Translations under genes and position numbers: made by a program
Shown here: positions 55,335 through 63,790 of the stretch, piece by piece
Numbering within the stretch: the stretch's first letter is position 1
How the letters are laid out: every line of letters starts with the position of its first letter
Notes under the pieces: model-generated
Told to the model about the DNA's origin: nothing
The model's input: only the letters and a program-made list of their open reading frames with translations
The model's database searches: none
Assembly (NCBI RefSeq): GCF_003693445.1
Contig: NZ_RFAR01000004.1
Location: 62,001 to 126,000 of the forward strand
Reading direction: 5' to 3'
DNA length: 64,000 nt
Origin: Aquitalea palustris
GTDB lineage: Bacteria; Pseudomonadota; Gammaproteobacteria; Burkholderiales; Chromobacteriaceae

Positions 55335-56177
55335 ATGAACGTCCGCGTTGTCGATTACCGCGCAGCCGATGCTGCCGCCCAATTCACCCGTTCCCTGCAC
55401 GAAACCGGCTTTGGCGTGCTGGTCAACCATCCCGTCCAGCAAGTGCTGGTAGAGAAAATCTACGCCGACTGGCTGGATTTCTTCGACAGCCCGGCCAAGC
55501 ACGACTTTGCCTTCGACCCGCAGCGCCAGGACGGTTATTTCTCCACCGCCATTTCCGAAACCGCCAAAGGTGCCAGCCACAAGGACATCAAGGAATATTT
55601 CCATTGCTATCCCTGGGGGCGGGTGCCGCCCACGCTGGCCGAAGATATCCGGCGCTACTACGCCAGCACCAATGCCCTGGCGCAAGAACTGCTGGGCTGG
55701 GTGGAGCAATACACCCCGGCCGATATTGCCGCCCACTACAGCGAACCCTTGTCCGGGATGATTGCCGACAGCCAGCAAACCCTGCTGCGGGTGCTGCGTT
55801 ATCCGCCGCTGACGGGTCAGGAGCCAGCCGGCTCGCTGCGTGCTGCCGCCCATGGCGACATCAATCTGCTCACCATCCTGCCCGCGGCCAACGAGCCCGG
55901 CCTGCAAGTGCAGGACAAGCAGGGCAGCTGGGTGGATGTGCCCTGTGATTTCGGCATGCTCATCATCAATATCGGCGACATGCTGCAAGAGGCCTCGCGC
56001 GGCTACTATCCCTCCACCCAGCACCGGGTGGTCAATCCGCAAGGCGAGGGCGCAGGCAAGAGCCGGGTGTCGCTGCCGCTGTTCCTGCATCCGCGACCAG
56101 AGGTTGTGTTGTCGGCACGACATACCGCAGGCAGCTATCTGGATGAAAGATTGCGCGAGCTGGGCGTGAAGAAATGA
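55335..56177 (+). CDS. 2-oxoglutarate/Fe(II)-dependent oxygenase (isopenicillin N synthase-like)
   Basis: Non-haem iron oxygenase of 280 residues. The iron triad is complete: His173 and Asp175 in AAHGDINLLT, and His230 in TQHRVVNP; Arg244 in KSRVSLPLF binds 2-oxoglutarate. The N-terminal DIOX_N part is seen in HETGFGVLVNHPV. The ATG at 55335 sits nine bases after GAGGA; a second ATG at 55330 is in another frame. Members include ethylene-forming-like and many catabolic oxygenases, so the substrate is open. Confidence 0.9.
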   Translation: MNVRVVDYRAADAAAQFTRSLHETGFGVLVNHPVQQVLVEKIYADWLDFFDSPAKHDFAFDPQRQDGYFSTAISETAKGASHKDIKEYFHCYPWGRVPPTLAEDIRRYYASTNALAQELLGWVEQYTPADIAAHYSEPLSGMIADSQQTLLRVLRYPPLTGQEPAGSLRAAAHGDINLLTILPAANEPGLQVQDKQGSWVDVPCDFGMLIINIGDMLQEASRGYYPSTQHRVVNPQGEGAGKSRVSLPLFLHPRPEVVLSARHTAGSYLDERLRELGVKK

Positions 56178-56220
56178 TTTGCCGGCAGGTTAATTAAATT
56201 AATTGATTGTAAATGACTGT

Positions 56221-56245
56221 AAATGCCCTTCGGGGCATTTTTTTT
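56221..56245 (+). terminator. Terminator after the oxygenase gene
   Basis: AAATGCCC-TTCG-GGGCATTT with a UUCG tetraloop and a T run. Confidence 0.92.
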
Positions 56246-56290
56246 ACCTGCTAGGGTTGGCCTTGTTTTTATCGCCTGGCGAGTAATAAA

Positions 56291-56911
56291 GTGAATTATC
56301 TGTTGCGTGCGCTCATGGCGTCGCTTGCCCTGACATTAAGTGCTTGCAGCCTGATCACTTCGCCACTGGTTGCCGGTGTGCAACTAGCCAGTACGGCGGT
56401 GACTTCGGTTGCCAATATGGCACCCAATACCAGTACCAATGGCATGGTACATCCGCATGACGAGCTGCATAACGTCTGTGTTGAATTGAATTCCAGCGTG
56501 ATTGTGGCTGATTTTATACCGGAGCTGCAAAAGCAGCTGCGGGAGCGGGAAATAGAGAGCCGGATTTATGCACCAGGCAATGTGCCGTCCGATTGCGAGG
56601 CGACTCTCTATTACACGGTATTGACGCAATGGGACTCACCGCTATTCAGCGATGAATTGCGTCCTTATATTACCGATATCAATTTGCTGCTGAAGAAAAA
56701 TGGCAGGGTACTGGCCAATGCCGCCTACCGGCTGGACGGCATGGCCTATGACAAGTGGAGCAGCACCGGCCGCAAGCTGTCACCACTGCTATTGAAGATG
56801 TTCACCGCCGATAACATGGCGCAGTGGCAGAACGGTGCAAGCAGTGGCGACGGGGCCAGCCACTTTGAACAAGATGTAGCGAAGCGCGCCGCTGCGGCTA
56901 CCAGAAATTGA
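56291..56911 (+). CDS. Hypothetical lipoprotein (Sbal_3080-like)
   Basis: Exported lipoprotein of 206 residues. It starts at a GTG (MNYLLRALMASLALTLSAC) and has a lipobox LSAC with Cys19. The mature part contains CVELNSSVIVADFIPELQKQL and ATLYYTVLTQWDSPLF, a pattern I tentatively compare with the Sbal_3080 lipoprotein family of unknown role. Its 3' end overlaps the opposing flgH-like gene by 14 bases. The ribosome site is weak, GGCGAG. Composition is a little lower in GC than the housekeeping genes nearby. Confidence 0.7.
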   Translation: MNYLLRALMASLALTLSACSLITSPLVAGVQLASTAVTSVANMAPNTSTNGMVHPHDELHNVCVELNSSVIVADFIPELQKQLREREIESRIYAPGNVPSDCEATLYYTVLTQWDSPLFSDELRPYITDINLLLKKNGRVLANAAYRLDGMAYDKWSSTGRKLSPLLLKMFTADNMAQWQNGASSGDGASHFEQDVAKRAAAATRN

Positions 56912-57587
56912 TCAGCCCGGCGAAAAAGCGCTGGGCATCGGTGCGCGAGGCCACATCGCTGGCCACTCCGTTCACCACCTGTTCGATGCGTGCATCACCC
57001 ACGTCGGTAGATGACACCACATTGCCCACCTTGATGTCGCGCTTGTTTACCACACCGGAGAAACGCAGCACGGTGGTATTGCCACTGGCGGCTACGGCTT
57101 TTTCGCCGGCAATGGCCATATAGCCGTTGGGTAATATATCGGTTACCGACACCATCAGGCTGCCACTGATCTGGTTGGTATTGCTGACCTGACCAATGCC
57201 TTTCAGACTGTTGCTGCCACTGGCCTTGCCGCTGTAATCAAATATTTCCTTGAGCAAACCACCCATGGAAGAGAGCGCGCCCGGGCCGGATTCGGAAATG
57301 GAAGAGGTCCGGTTGGTGGTGGTGTTGGCATTATTGCTGGAGGAAAGATTCTCGGCGATGTTGATTTTCAGCGCATCGCCAACATGACTGGCAATCGGCT
57401 CTTCAAATAACAGCATGGCCTTGTTTGGCTGATAAATCGAGCCGGGGCTGTCTTCCAGTGCTACGGGTGTATATTGCGGCCGGATATGTACCGGAGCGGT
57501 CACCAGATTTTGTGGCGATGAAGCACAGCCGGTAATCAGTCCCGTCAATAAAAGATAAGCCCTTGCATGAATAAACATGGTTTTCAC
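56898..57587 (-). CDS. flgH: FlgH-like flagellar L-ring lipoprotein (orphan)
   Basis: Outer-membrane lipoprotein of 229 residues resembling the flagellar L-ring protein. Signal peptide with lipobox ITGC, then GSIYQPNKAMLLFEEPIASHVGDALKINI, shown as GSIYQPNKAMLLFEEP, and RFSGVVNKRDIKVGNVVSST with DARIEQVVNG, which are the FlgH core blocks. I chose the GTG at 57587 since GAGAGGG lies at good distance; ATGs at 57611 and 57578 are less well placed. There are no other flagellar genes beside it, in particular no flgG or flgI, so it is either a second copy or a protein that has changed role. Confidence 0.8.
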   Translation of the reverse strand: MKTMFIHARAYLLLTGLITGCASSPQNLVTAPVHIRPQYTPVALEDSPGSIYQPNKAMLLFEEPIASHVGDALKINIAENLSSSNNANTTTNRTSSISESGPGALSSMGGLLKEIFDYSGKASGSNSLKGIGQVSNTNQISGSLMVSVTDILPNGYMAIAGEKAVAASGNTTVLRFSGVVNKRDIKVGNVVSSTDVGDARIEQVVNGVASDVASRTDAQRFFAGLINFW

Positions 57588-57779
57588 TTTGGCCCTCTCT
57601 ATGGTTGGCATTACTCCTTTAATTCTATTTGGCAGAATGGTTAATTGCCGTTAGCGATCAGAAAGTAAAGTAAGAAAATGTAAAGCACATGGCCGTCCTC
57701 CTTAACGCTACATAACGTAAATTTACAAGCCAGCCTGTCTGGCATCAGAAAATGTAAAAAACGGTATGGGGAGAAGGAC
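57588..57779. promoter_or_regulatory. Divergent region with 12-base direct repeats
   Basis: AGAAAATGTAAA occurs at 57673-57684 and again at 57747-57758, 74 bases apart, with a related AGAAAGTAAAG just before the first. A GTAAATTTAC palindrome lies at 57717-57726 and a GCCAG-N5-CTGGC hairpin at 57729-57743. These sit between the divergent flgH-like and 75-residue genes and look like regulator sites. Confidence 0.45.
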
Positions 57780-58007
57780 ATGAGCACAATCAGTGGCGTA
57801 GCCGCATCGACACCACCCCTGTCGGCTTACGGGGTGCTACGGCGTGATGCACAAGCCGTCGTCAGCGATGTGGAAGGCGTGGCCAAGGCAGTCGGCCATG
57901 GTCTGGTGGCTGGCGGCAGTGCGACCAGCTCGGCGGTGGGGAGTGGGCTCAGCGCGGTCGGTGACAGCCTCAGTGCGCTGGGTCATACCATCAACACTTA
58001 TGTCTAG
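57780..58007 (+). CDS. Small Gly/Ala/Ser-rich hypothetical protein
   Basis: A 75-residue protein starting at an ATG behind GGGGAGAAGGAC, a strong ribosome site. The C-terminal 45 residues are rich in Gly, Ala, Ser and Val (AKAVGHGLVAGGSATSSAV, then GSGLSAVGDSLSALGHTI), with spacing suggesting an amphipathic helix able to lie on a membrane. No signal peptide and no cysteine. It might be a peptide that acts on membranes, a small structural protein or a chance frame; the ribosome site argues for a real gene. Confidence 0.6.
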   Translation: MSTISGVAASTPPLSAYGVLRRDAQAVVSDVEGVAKAVGHGLVAGGSATSSAVGSGLSAVGDSLSALGHTINTYV

Positions 58008-58048
58008 GCAGGCGCAGCGGCCTGTGCCTGGCAGGTCGGGATGGCGCG

Positions 58049-58825
58049 TCAGTGCAGTGTGAAGTCGGCAATATGGGCCGGGGCTTTGTCCCGGCCCATG
58101 TATTTCTGGCGCAGGCGTTCGGCGTAGCCATTGGTCTCCAGCGCATTCAGCGCCGCTTGCAGGCGCCTGACCGTCTCCTCCGGCGTTTGCCGGTTCAGCG
58201 CATACCAGTATTGGCTATCACCATCCAGCAGGGCTACCGCCTGCACCAGGTGTGCATCCTGCCCGGACTGTTGCAGTTGCCAGGCCATCGCCCAGTCCAG
58301 CATGGCGACCAGGTCGACACGTCCCAGCAGCAGCTTGCCCAGATTCACCGCATCGCTACGGCCGCTGTCCTGTTCTTCACCAATACGCAAACCCAGCTCC
58401 AGCAGCCGCTTTTGCGTGGCGGATTCGAACAGGGTGCTGGTACGCAGCTGTTTCAGTTGCTCGATATTGCGCAGCTGGATGTCCTTGCGCCGTGTCAGCC
58501 GGTACAGATAGATACGGCGCGGGCTGATGGGGCCTACCCAGCGGAACAGGTTTTCCCGCTCGGGGGTGCGCACCGTGCTGAACAGCAGGCTGCCGGGTGT
58601 CGATTGTGTCATGGCATAGCCGCGAGCCCAGGGCAGCAGCTGCAGGGTGAGCGGGATGGCGGCCTTGTCGGCCATGGCCTGCAATAACTCGCTGGAAAAA
58701 CCGCTCACCTTGTCATGCTGCAGGAAGTTCAGCGGTGGTAATTCCTCGGTATAGGCGATTAGCGGGCTGGCGCTGGCCGGATTGCACCACAGCAGCACAA
58801 ACAGCAATAGCAGGCGTGGGTACAT
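58049..58825 (-). CDS. Periplasmic substrate-binding protein (SBP_bac_3 type)
   Basis: Exported binding protein of 258 residues. Signal peptide MYPRLLLLFVLLWCNPASA; the mature start LIAYTEELPPLNFLQ and GFSSELLQAMADKA are the usual amino-acid-binding-protein opening, and FSTVRTPERENLFRWVGPI is the hinge region. No permease or ATPase gene is near; such stand-alone proteins are common in this group and can act as sensors or serve a distant transporter. It is transcribed towards the small protein gene. Confidence 0.85.
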   Translation of the reverse strand: MYPRLLLLFVLLWCNPASASPLIAYTEELPPLNFLQHDKVSGFSSELLQAMADKAAIPLTLQLLPWARGYAMTQSTPGSLLFSTVRTPERENLFRWVGPISPRRIYLYRLTRRKDIQLRNIEQLKQLRTSTLFESATQKRLLELGLRIGEEQDSGRSDAVNLGKLLLGRVDLVAMLDWAMAWQLQQSGQDAHLVQAVALLDGDSQYWYALNRQTPEETVRRLQAALNALETNGYAERLRQKYMGRDKAPAHIADFTLH

Positions 58826-59010
58826 GGGCAGTCTAAAGAGTCGTTTAACAGAATTTAACCCTGCTTTAACAGGCGGGGAAGCAATGGCCAGGCAATGAAT
58901 AAGCCACGCTCATTCAAGCAGCTTGCGGCGACAAGCGTGTGACAGCCCCGGCTGCGCGCCCAGCTGGTGTAAAATGGCGCCTCCCATCAAGCCTTGAAGA
59001 AACGCCTGCC

Positions 59011-61164
59011 ATGAGTGAGCTGTTAGCCGGACTGAACAACGAACAACTGCGTGCCGTCACCTGGCCTGCCAAGAGTGCGCTGGTGCTGGCCGGAGCCGGC
59101 AGTGGCAAAACCCGGGTACTGACTACCCGCATCGCCTGGCTGATTGCCACCGGGCAGGTGAATCCGGCGGGCGTGCTGGCGGTGACCTTCACCAACAAGG
59201 CCGCGCGCGAAATGCACACCCGCCTGGGTGCCATGGTGCCGGTGAATGTGCGCACCATGTGGATTGGCACCTTCCATGGCCTGTGCAATCGCTTTCTGCG
59301 CGCGCATTACCGCGATGCCGGCCTGCCGCAGACTTTCCAGATTCTCGACTCGGCCGACCAGCAGGCTGCCATCAAGCGCCTGCTGAAAAGCATGGAGCTG
59401 TCGGACGAAAAATACCCGCCGCGCGCCGTACAGAGCTTTATCAATGGCAGCAAGGAAGCCGGTGTACGTGCCGAGCGCCTGCCGCCGCCGCTGACGCCGT
59501 ATGAGGCCAAGCTGCACGAGCTGTATGCCGCTTACGACGCGCAGTGCCGTCGCGAAGGCGTGGTGGATTTTGCCGAGCTGCTGTTGCGCAGCTACGAGCT
59601 GTTGTTGGCCAATGCCGCCTTGCGCGCCCATTACCAGGGTCGCTTCCGCCATATCCTGGTGGATGAATTCCAGGATACCAACCGCCTGCAGTACGCCTGG
59701 CTCAAGCTCTTGTCCGGCGAGCACAACGTGCTGTTTGCCGTGGGCGATGACGACCAGTCCATCTATGCCTTCCGTGGCGCGGAAGTCGGTAATATGCGTG
59801 CGCTGCTGTCCGACTTCCAGGTGGCCGAGCCGGTACGGCTGGAGCAGAACTACCGCTCGGTCGGCACCATCCTGACTGCCGCCAATGCGCTGATCGAACG
59901 CAATGACGGCCGGCTGGGCAAGAACCTGTGGACCGATGCCGGCGAGGGCGAGCAGATCCGCCTGTACGAAGCCTATTCCGATGGTGACGAAGCCCAGTTC
60001 ATCATCGACGAGGTAAAGAGCCTGCAGCGCGAAGGCATGAATCTGTCCGACATGGCCATTCTCTACCGCTCCAATGCCCAGTCGCGGGTGCTGGAGCATG
60101 TGCTGGTGAATGCCCAGCTGGCCTACCGCATCTATGGCGGCCTGCGCTTTTTCGAGCGGCTGGAAGTCAAGCACGCGCTGGCCTATTTGCGCCTGGTCAG
60201 CAATCCGGACGACGACAACGCCCTGCTGCGCGTCATCAATGTACCGGCCCGTGGCATCGGTGCGCGTACCGTGGAAAACCTGCAAGCGGTCAGCCGTGAG
60301 CAGGGCGTTACCTTGTGGCAAGCCTGCTGCGCTGCCGGCGGTGGCCGTACCGCGGCCAAGCTGGGCGAGTTCGTGCTGCTGATCGAAGCCCTGCGTGCCA
60401 AGGCCGAGGGCATGACGCTGGCGGAAACCGTCAGCCTGATCATCGATCACTCCGGCCTGCGCGCCATGTACGAGCAGGACAAGAAAGAGGGCGAGGAGCG
60501 GCTGGCCAACCTGGACGAGCTGATCAATGCTGCCGCTGGCTTCTTCCCCGATGCCGCCGAGCAGGCCATTGTCGAATTCCTCAGTGCCGCCAGCCTGGAG
60601 GCCGGCGAGCATCAGGCCGAAGCCGGCGAGGATGCGCTGCAACTGATGACCGTGCATGCGGCCAAGGGCCTGGAGTTCGACGCCGTGTTTGTCTCCGGGC
60701 TGGAAGAAGGCCTGTTCCCGCACGAAAACAGCATGAACGACAGCAAGGGCCTGGAAGAGGAGCGTCGGCTGATGTATGTGGCGGTCACCCGCGCCCGCAA
60801 GCGTCTGTACCTGAGCTGCGCCCAGAGCCGCATGCTGCATGGCCAGAGCCGCTATCCGGTCCGCTCGCGCTTTGTCGAGGAAATTCCGGCCGAACTGGTA
60901 CGCGTGCTGTCTGCTACAGTGAAACCTGTGCCGCAAAACACTCATCGCCGCGCCCCCTGGCTGGACGAAGTGGCCGCACCGGCGGTACCCAGCGCCCAGC
61001 TGCAGGGTTTTCGCATCGGCCAGAGCGTAGGCCATGCCAAATTCGGTTCCGGCGTGGTGATCAATGCCGAGGGTAGCGGCAGTGATCTGCGGCTGCAGAT
61101 CAATTTTGCCGAGCACGGGCTGAAGTGGCTGGATTTGCGTTACGCCAAGCTGACCGCCGAATAA
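59011..61164 (+). CDS. uvrD: DNA helicase II (UvrD/PcrA)
   Basis: 3'-5' helicase for nucleotide-excision and mismatch repair, 717 residues, close to E. coli UvrD (720). Motif I is GAGSGKTRV, Ia TFTNKAAREM, II VDEFQDTNRLQ, III GDDDQSIYAFRGA, IV EQNYRS, V MTVHAAKGLEFD and VI VAVTRARKRLYL. The C-terminal tudor-like tail ending GLKWLDLRYAKLTAE, which contacts RNA polymerase in homologues, is present. The ATG at 59011 gives MSELLAGLNNEQLRAV. Thirty-four bases separate it from the signalling genes that follow. Confidence 0.96.
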   Translation: MSELLAGLNNEQLRAVTWPAKSALVLAGAGSGKTRVLTTRIAWLIATGQVNPAGVLAVTFTNKAAREMHTRLGAMVPVNVRTMWIGTFHGLCNRFLRAHYRDAGLPQTFQILDSADQQAAIKRLLKSMELSDEKYPPRAVQSFINGSKEAGVRAERLPPPLTPYEAKLHELYAAYDAQCRREGVVDFAELLLRSYELLLANAALRAHYQGRFRHILVDEFQDTNRLQYAWLKLLSGEHNVLFAVGDDDQSIYAFRGAEVGNMRALLSDFQVAEPVRLEQNYRSVGTILTAANALIERNDGRLGKNLWTDAGEGEQIRLYEAYSDGDEAQFIIDEVKSLQREGMNLSDMAILYRSNAQSRVLEHVLVNAQLAYRIYGGLRFFERLEVKHALAYLRLVSNPDDDNALLRVINVPARGIGARTVENLQAVSREQGVTLWQACCAAGGGRTAAKLGEFVLLIEALRAKAEGMTLAETVSLIIDHSGLRAMYEQDKKEGEERLANLDELINAAAGFFPDAAEQAIVEFLSAASLEAGEHQAEAGEDALQLMTVHAAKGLEFDAVFVSGLEEGLFPHENSMNDSKGLEEERRLMYVAVTRARKRLYLSCAQSRMLHGQSRYPVRSRFVEEIPAELVRVLSATVKPVPQNTHRRAPWLDEVAAPAVPSAQLQGFRIGQSVGHAKFGSGVVINAEGSGSDLRLQINFAEHGLKWLDLRYAKLTAE

Positions 61165-61198
61165 TGACATTCCATCCGGGTTGGCCGATGATGACGCC

Positions 61199-62911
61199 AT
61201 GAGTGACAAGCTACCTTCCACCAGCTACCAGAGCCTGACCGCAGGGCAGGGTGGTGCCGAGCCTGCCCGCAAGTCCTACGAGGACCCGTACGCCAGCCGC
61301 CTGTTCCTGATCATCGACAGCCTGCCGGAAATGCAGCGCGCGCTGGCCATGACCCTGGCCTCGTTTGGTGCCGACAAGGTCGAATACGCCAGCAAGGCCG
61401 GTGATGCGCTGGCCAAGATGGCCAAGTTCGAGTTCGACGTGGTGCTGTGCGATTACGACCTGGGCAATGGTTACGATGGCCTTTACCTGTTTGAAGAGGT
61501 GAAGGAACGCAACCTGATCAAGCAGTCCTGCGTGTTCATGATCGTCACCGGCGAGCGCCGCTCGCAGCGGGTGATTTCTGCCGCCGAACTGGCCCCGGAC
61601 GACTATCTGCTCAAGCCCTTCACCGGCGAAGTACTCAGCCAGCGCCTGGAAAAAGCCATGCGCCGGCGCGAGGCTTTCCGCGTGGTGGACGAAGCCATCA
61701 TGCGCCACGAGTACCTGGCCGCCATCGATGCCTGTAGCCGCAAGATCAGCCAGCGCGGCGAGTTCACCCTCGACTTCATGAAACTCAAAGGCTCGCTGGC
61801 ACAAAAAATCGGCGACTTCGACACCGCGCGCACCCTGTATATGGAAGTGCTGCGCCTCAAGCCGCTGGCCTGGGCCAAACTGGGGCTGGCCAAGTCGCTG
61901 ACCGGCTTGAAGTCCTATGACGAGGCGCGCCTGCTGTTCGAAGAAGTACTCACCGACAACGAAAGGGTGATGGAAGCCTACGACTGGCTGGCCAAGCTGC
62001 ATCGCCTGCATCACAACCTGCCCGGTGCGCAAAGCACGCTGGAAAAGGCTACCAATCTGTCGCCGGTGGTGTTGCGCCGGCAAAAGCAGCTGGCCGAAGT
62101 GGCCATGCTGAACAAGGACCTGGAAACCGCCGAAGCCGCCAGCGAAGAAACCCTCAATATCGCCAAGTACACCTGGCATCGCAGCCCCACCCATTACGCC
62201 ATGCTGGCACGGGTGCAGATGGCGCGCGGCGAAACCGGTACGGCCGCCCGTACCCTGGGCAATCTGCGCCGTGACTACCGCTACAACGAAGCTGGCGAAT
62301 GGATGTGCACCGTCATCGACAGCCAGTTGCAAGGCAAGCTGGGTAATCGCGAAAAAGCGCGCACGCTGCTGGCCGAGGCCGAAACCGGCTACCAGAAGCT
62401 GAGTGAAAACCTGCCGGCCGATGCGCAAATGGAATTCGCCCGCGCCTGTTTTGCCCAGGGCAAGCAGGACAGTGGCAATGCCGCCATGCGCGATCTGGTG
62501 CGCAACAACCACGACAACGAAGAGCTGCTGTCGTCCATTGGCGGCCTGTTCGATGAAATGGGGCTGGGTGAAATGGGCCGCCAGCTGATTGCCGAAAATG
62601 TGCAGTCAGTGTTGGAACTGAATAACCAGGCGGTGCGTGAGGCCCAGGCCGGCCGCTTCGACCAGGCCATCGAGCGCTTCGTCAAGGCACACGAGGAAAT
62701 GCCGCACAATGTGCAGGTGATGCTCAACCTGGCCAATGCCACCATGGCCTATGTGCATGGCCATGGCTGGCATGAAAGCCATATGCGTCGTGCCTACGAC
62801 ATGCTGGTGCAGGTGCGCACGCTGGCCCCGGCCAACAACAAGTTTCAGAAAATCCTCCGTGCCTGGCGGCAACTGGTGGAAAAACTGGGCAAACCGCAAT
62901 GGGTACTGTAG
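61199..62911 (+). CDS. Response regulator with C-terminal TPR repeats
   Basis: Cytoplasmic protein of 570 residues. An N-terminal receiver covers about 34-150: Asp85 in VVLCDYDLGNG is the phospho-site, Thr117 in IVTGE and Lys139 in YLLKPF complete the pocket. The remaining 400 residues are helical TPR-like repeats (YMEVLRLKPLAWAKLGLAKS, shown as LKPLAWAKLGLAKSL; LNLANATMAYV) used to bind other proteins. There is no output enzyme or DNA-binding domain. The ATG at 61199 is chosen; a TTG at 61181 is an alternative. The stop overlaps the next gene by 13 bases. Confidence 0.85.
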   Translation: MSDKLPSTSYQSLTAGQGGAEPARKSYEDPYASRLFLIIDSLPEMQRALAMTLASFGADKVEYASKAGDALAKMAKFEFDVVLCDYDLGNGYDGLYLFEEVKERNLIKQSCVFMIVTGERRSQRVISAAELAPDDYLLKPFTGEVLSQRLEKAMRRREAFRVVDEAIMRHEYLAAIDACSRKISQRGEFTLDFMKLKGSLAQKIGDFDTARTLYMEVLRLKPLAWAKLGLAKSLTGLKSYDEARLLFEEVLTDNERVMEAYDWLAKLHRLHHNLPGAQSTLEKATNLSPVVLRRQKQLAEVAMLNKDLETAEAASEETLNIAKYTWHRSPTHYAMLARVQMARGETGTAARTLGNLRRDYRYNEAGEWMCTVIDSQLQGKLGNREKARTLLAEAETGYQKLSENLPADAQMEFARACFAQGKQDSGNAAMRDLVRNNHDNEELLSSIGGLFDEMGLGEMGRQLIAENVQSVLELNNQAVREAQAGRFDQAIERFVKAHEEMPHNVQVMLNLANATMAYVHGHGWHESHMRRAYDMLVQVRTLAPANNKFQKILRAWRQLVEKLGKPQWVL

Positions 62912-63633
62912 AGCGGCTGCGGGTACTGGTGGTGGATGACGAGCCGCTGGCGCGCGAACGCATGGTGGCGCTGGTGGCGCAGTGCGGTGCCAGCGCCGTG
63001 GCCGCGCTGGGTGACGCCGTGGCCGCCAGCGACTGGCTGGAGCGACATGCCGCCGATGTGCTGCTGCTGGACATCTCCATGCCCGGCATCAATGGCGTGG
63101 AGCTGGCGCGCCGTCTGCGCCAGCGCCCGCTATCGCCGCAACTGATCTTCACCACCGCTCACGAACACTATGCGGTCGATGCCTTCGAACTGGATGCGGC
63201 CGACTACCTGCTCAAGCCGGTCAGGCTGGAGCGCTTGCGCCAGGCGCTGGACAAGGCCGCACGCCGCCGTGGTGGCACGCCTGCCATCGAAGCCCACTTC
63301 AGCGTGCGCCATCGCGACCGCCTGCTCAACATCCCCTTCAGCGCGGTGCGCTATCTCAAGGCCGAGCAGAAATACGTCAGTCTGGTCACTGCCGACGGAG
63401 AATACCTGCTGGATGATTCGCTGGTGGCGCTGGAACAGCGGCTGGGCGATAGCGTATTGCGCATCCACCGCAATTGCCTGGTGATGCGCCATGCGCTGCA
63501 GGAACTGCTGCGCATCGGCAATGCCGACGAAGAACTCTGGGCAGTCCGCTTGTGCGGCATCGCCCAGCCACTGGCGGTCAGCCGCCGCCAGCTGCCGGCG
63601 ATTCGCGCCAGCCTGCGCCAAATAAGCAGCTAG
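62899..63633 (+). CDS. LytTR-family response regulator
   Basis: Two-component regulator of 244 residues like AlgR/LytR. Receiver: Asp13/14 in VVDDEP, phospho-Asp58 in LLLDISMPGINGVEL, Lys106 in YLLKPV. The LytTR DNA-binding domain (about 133-235) reads IPFSAVRYLKAEQKYVSLVT, shown as VRYLKAEQKYVSLVT, then LRIHRNCLV. It overlaps the receiver-TPR gene by 13 bases, so the two are translated together. The gene ends inside a 12-base tandem repeat. A membrane sensor starts 157 bases downstream. Confidence 0.92.
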   Translation: MGTVERLRVLVVDDEPLARERMVALVAQCGASAVAALGDAVAASDWLERHAADVLLLDISMPGINGVELARRLRQRPLSPQLIFTTAHEHYAVDAFELDAADYLLKPVRLERLRQALDKAARRRGGTPAIEAHFSVRHRDRLLNIPFSAVRYLKAEQKYVSLVTADGEYLLDDSLVALEQRLGDSVLRIHRNCLVMRHALQELLRIGNADEELWAVRLCGIAQPLAVSRRQLPAIRASLRQISS

Positions 63634-63647
63634 TTAAGCAGCTAGTT
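63624..63647 (+). repeat. Tandem 12-base duplication over a stop codon
   Basis: AAGCAGCTAGTT is repeated back to back. The first copy holds the TAG stop of the LytTR gene, and the second gives a second in-frame TAG. Confidence 0.85.
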
Positions 63648-63790
63648 TAGACAGCTGCCGCGATCCCTTGCCATTGGCGGCAATTTAGGTTAAGTGAAAT
63701 TACTTAGCAGGGCCGTTTGCAGCAGTTTGCTCCGCTCAGGCCGCAGTGCCTTCGATAGAATCACTGTTTTTCTCCCACCAGCAGCTGCCC

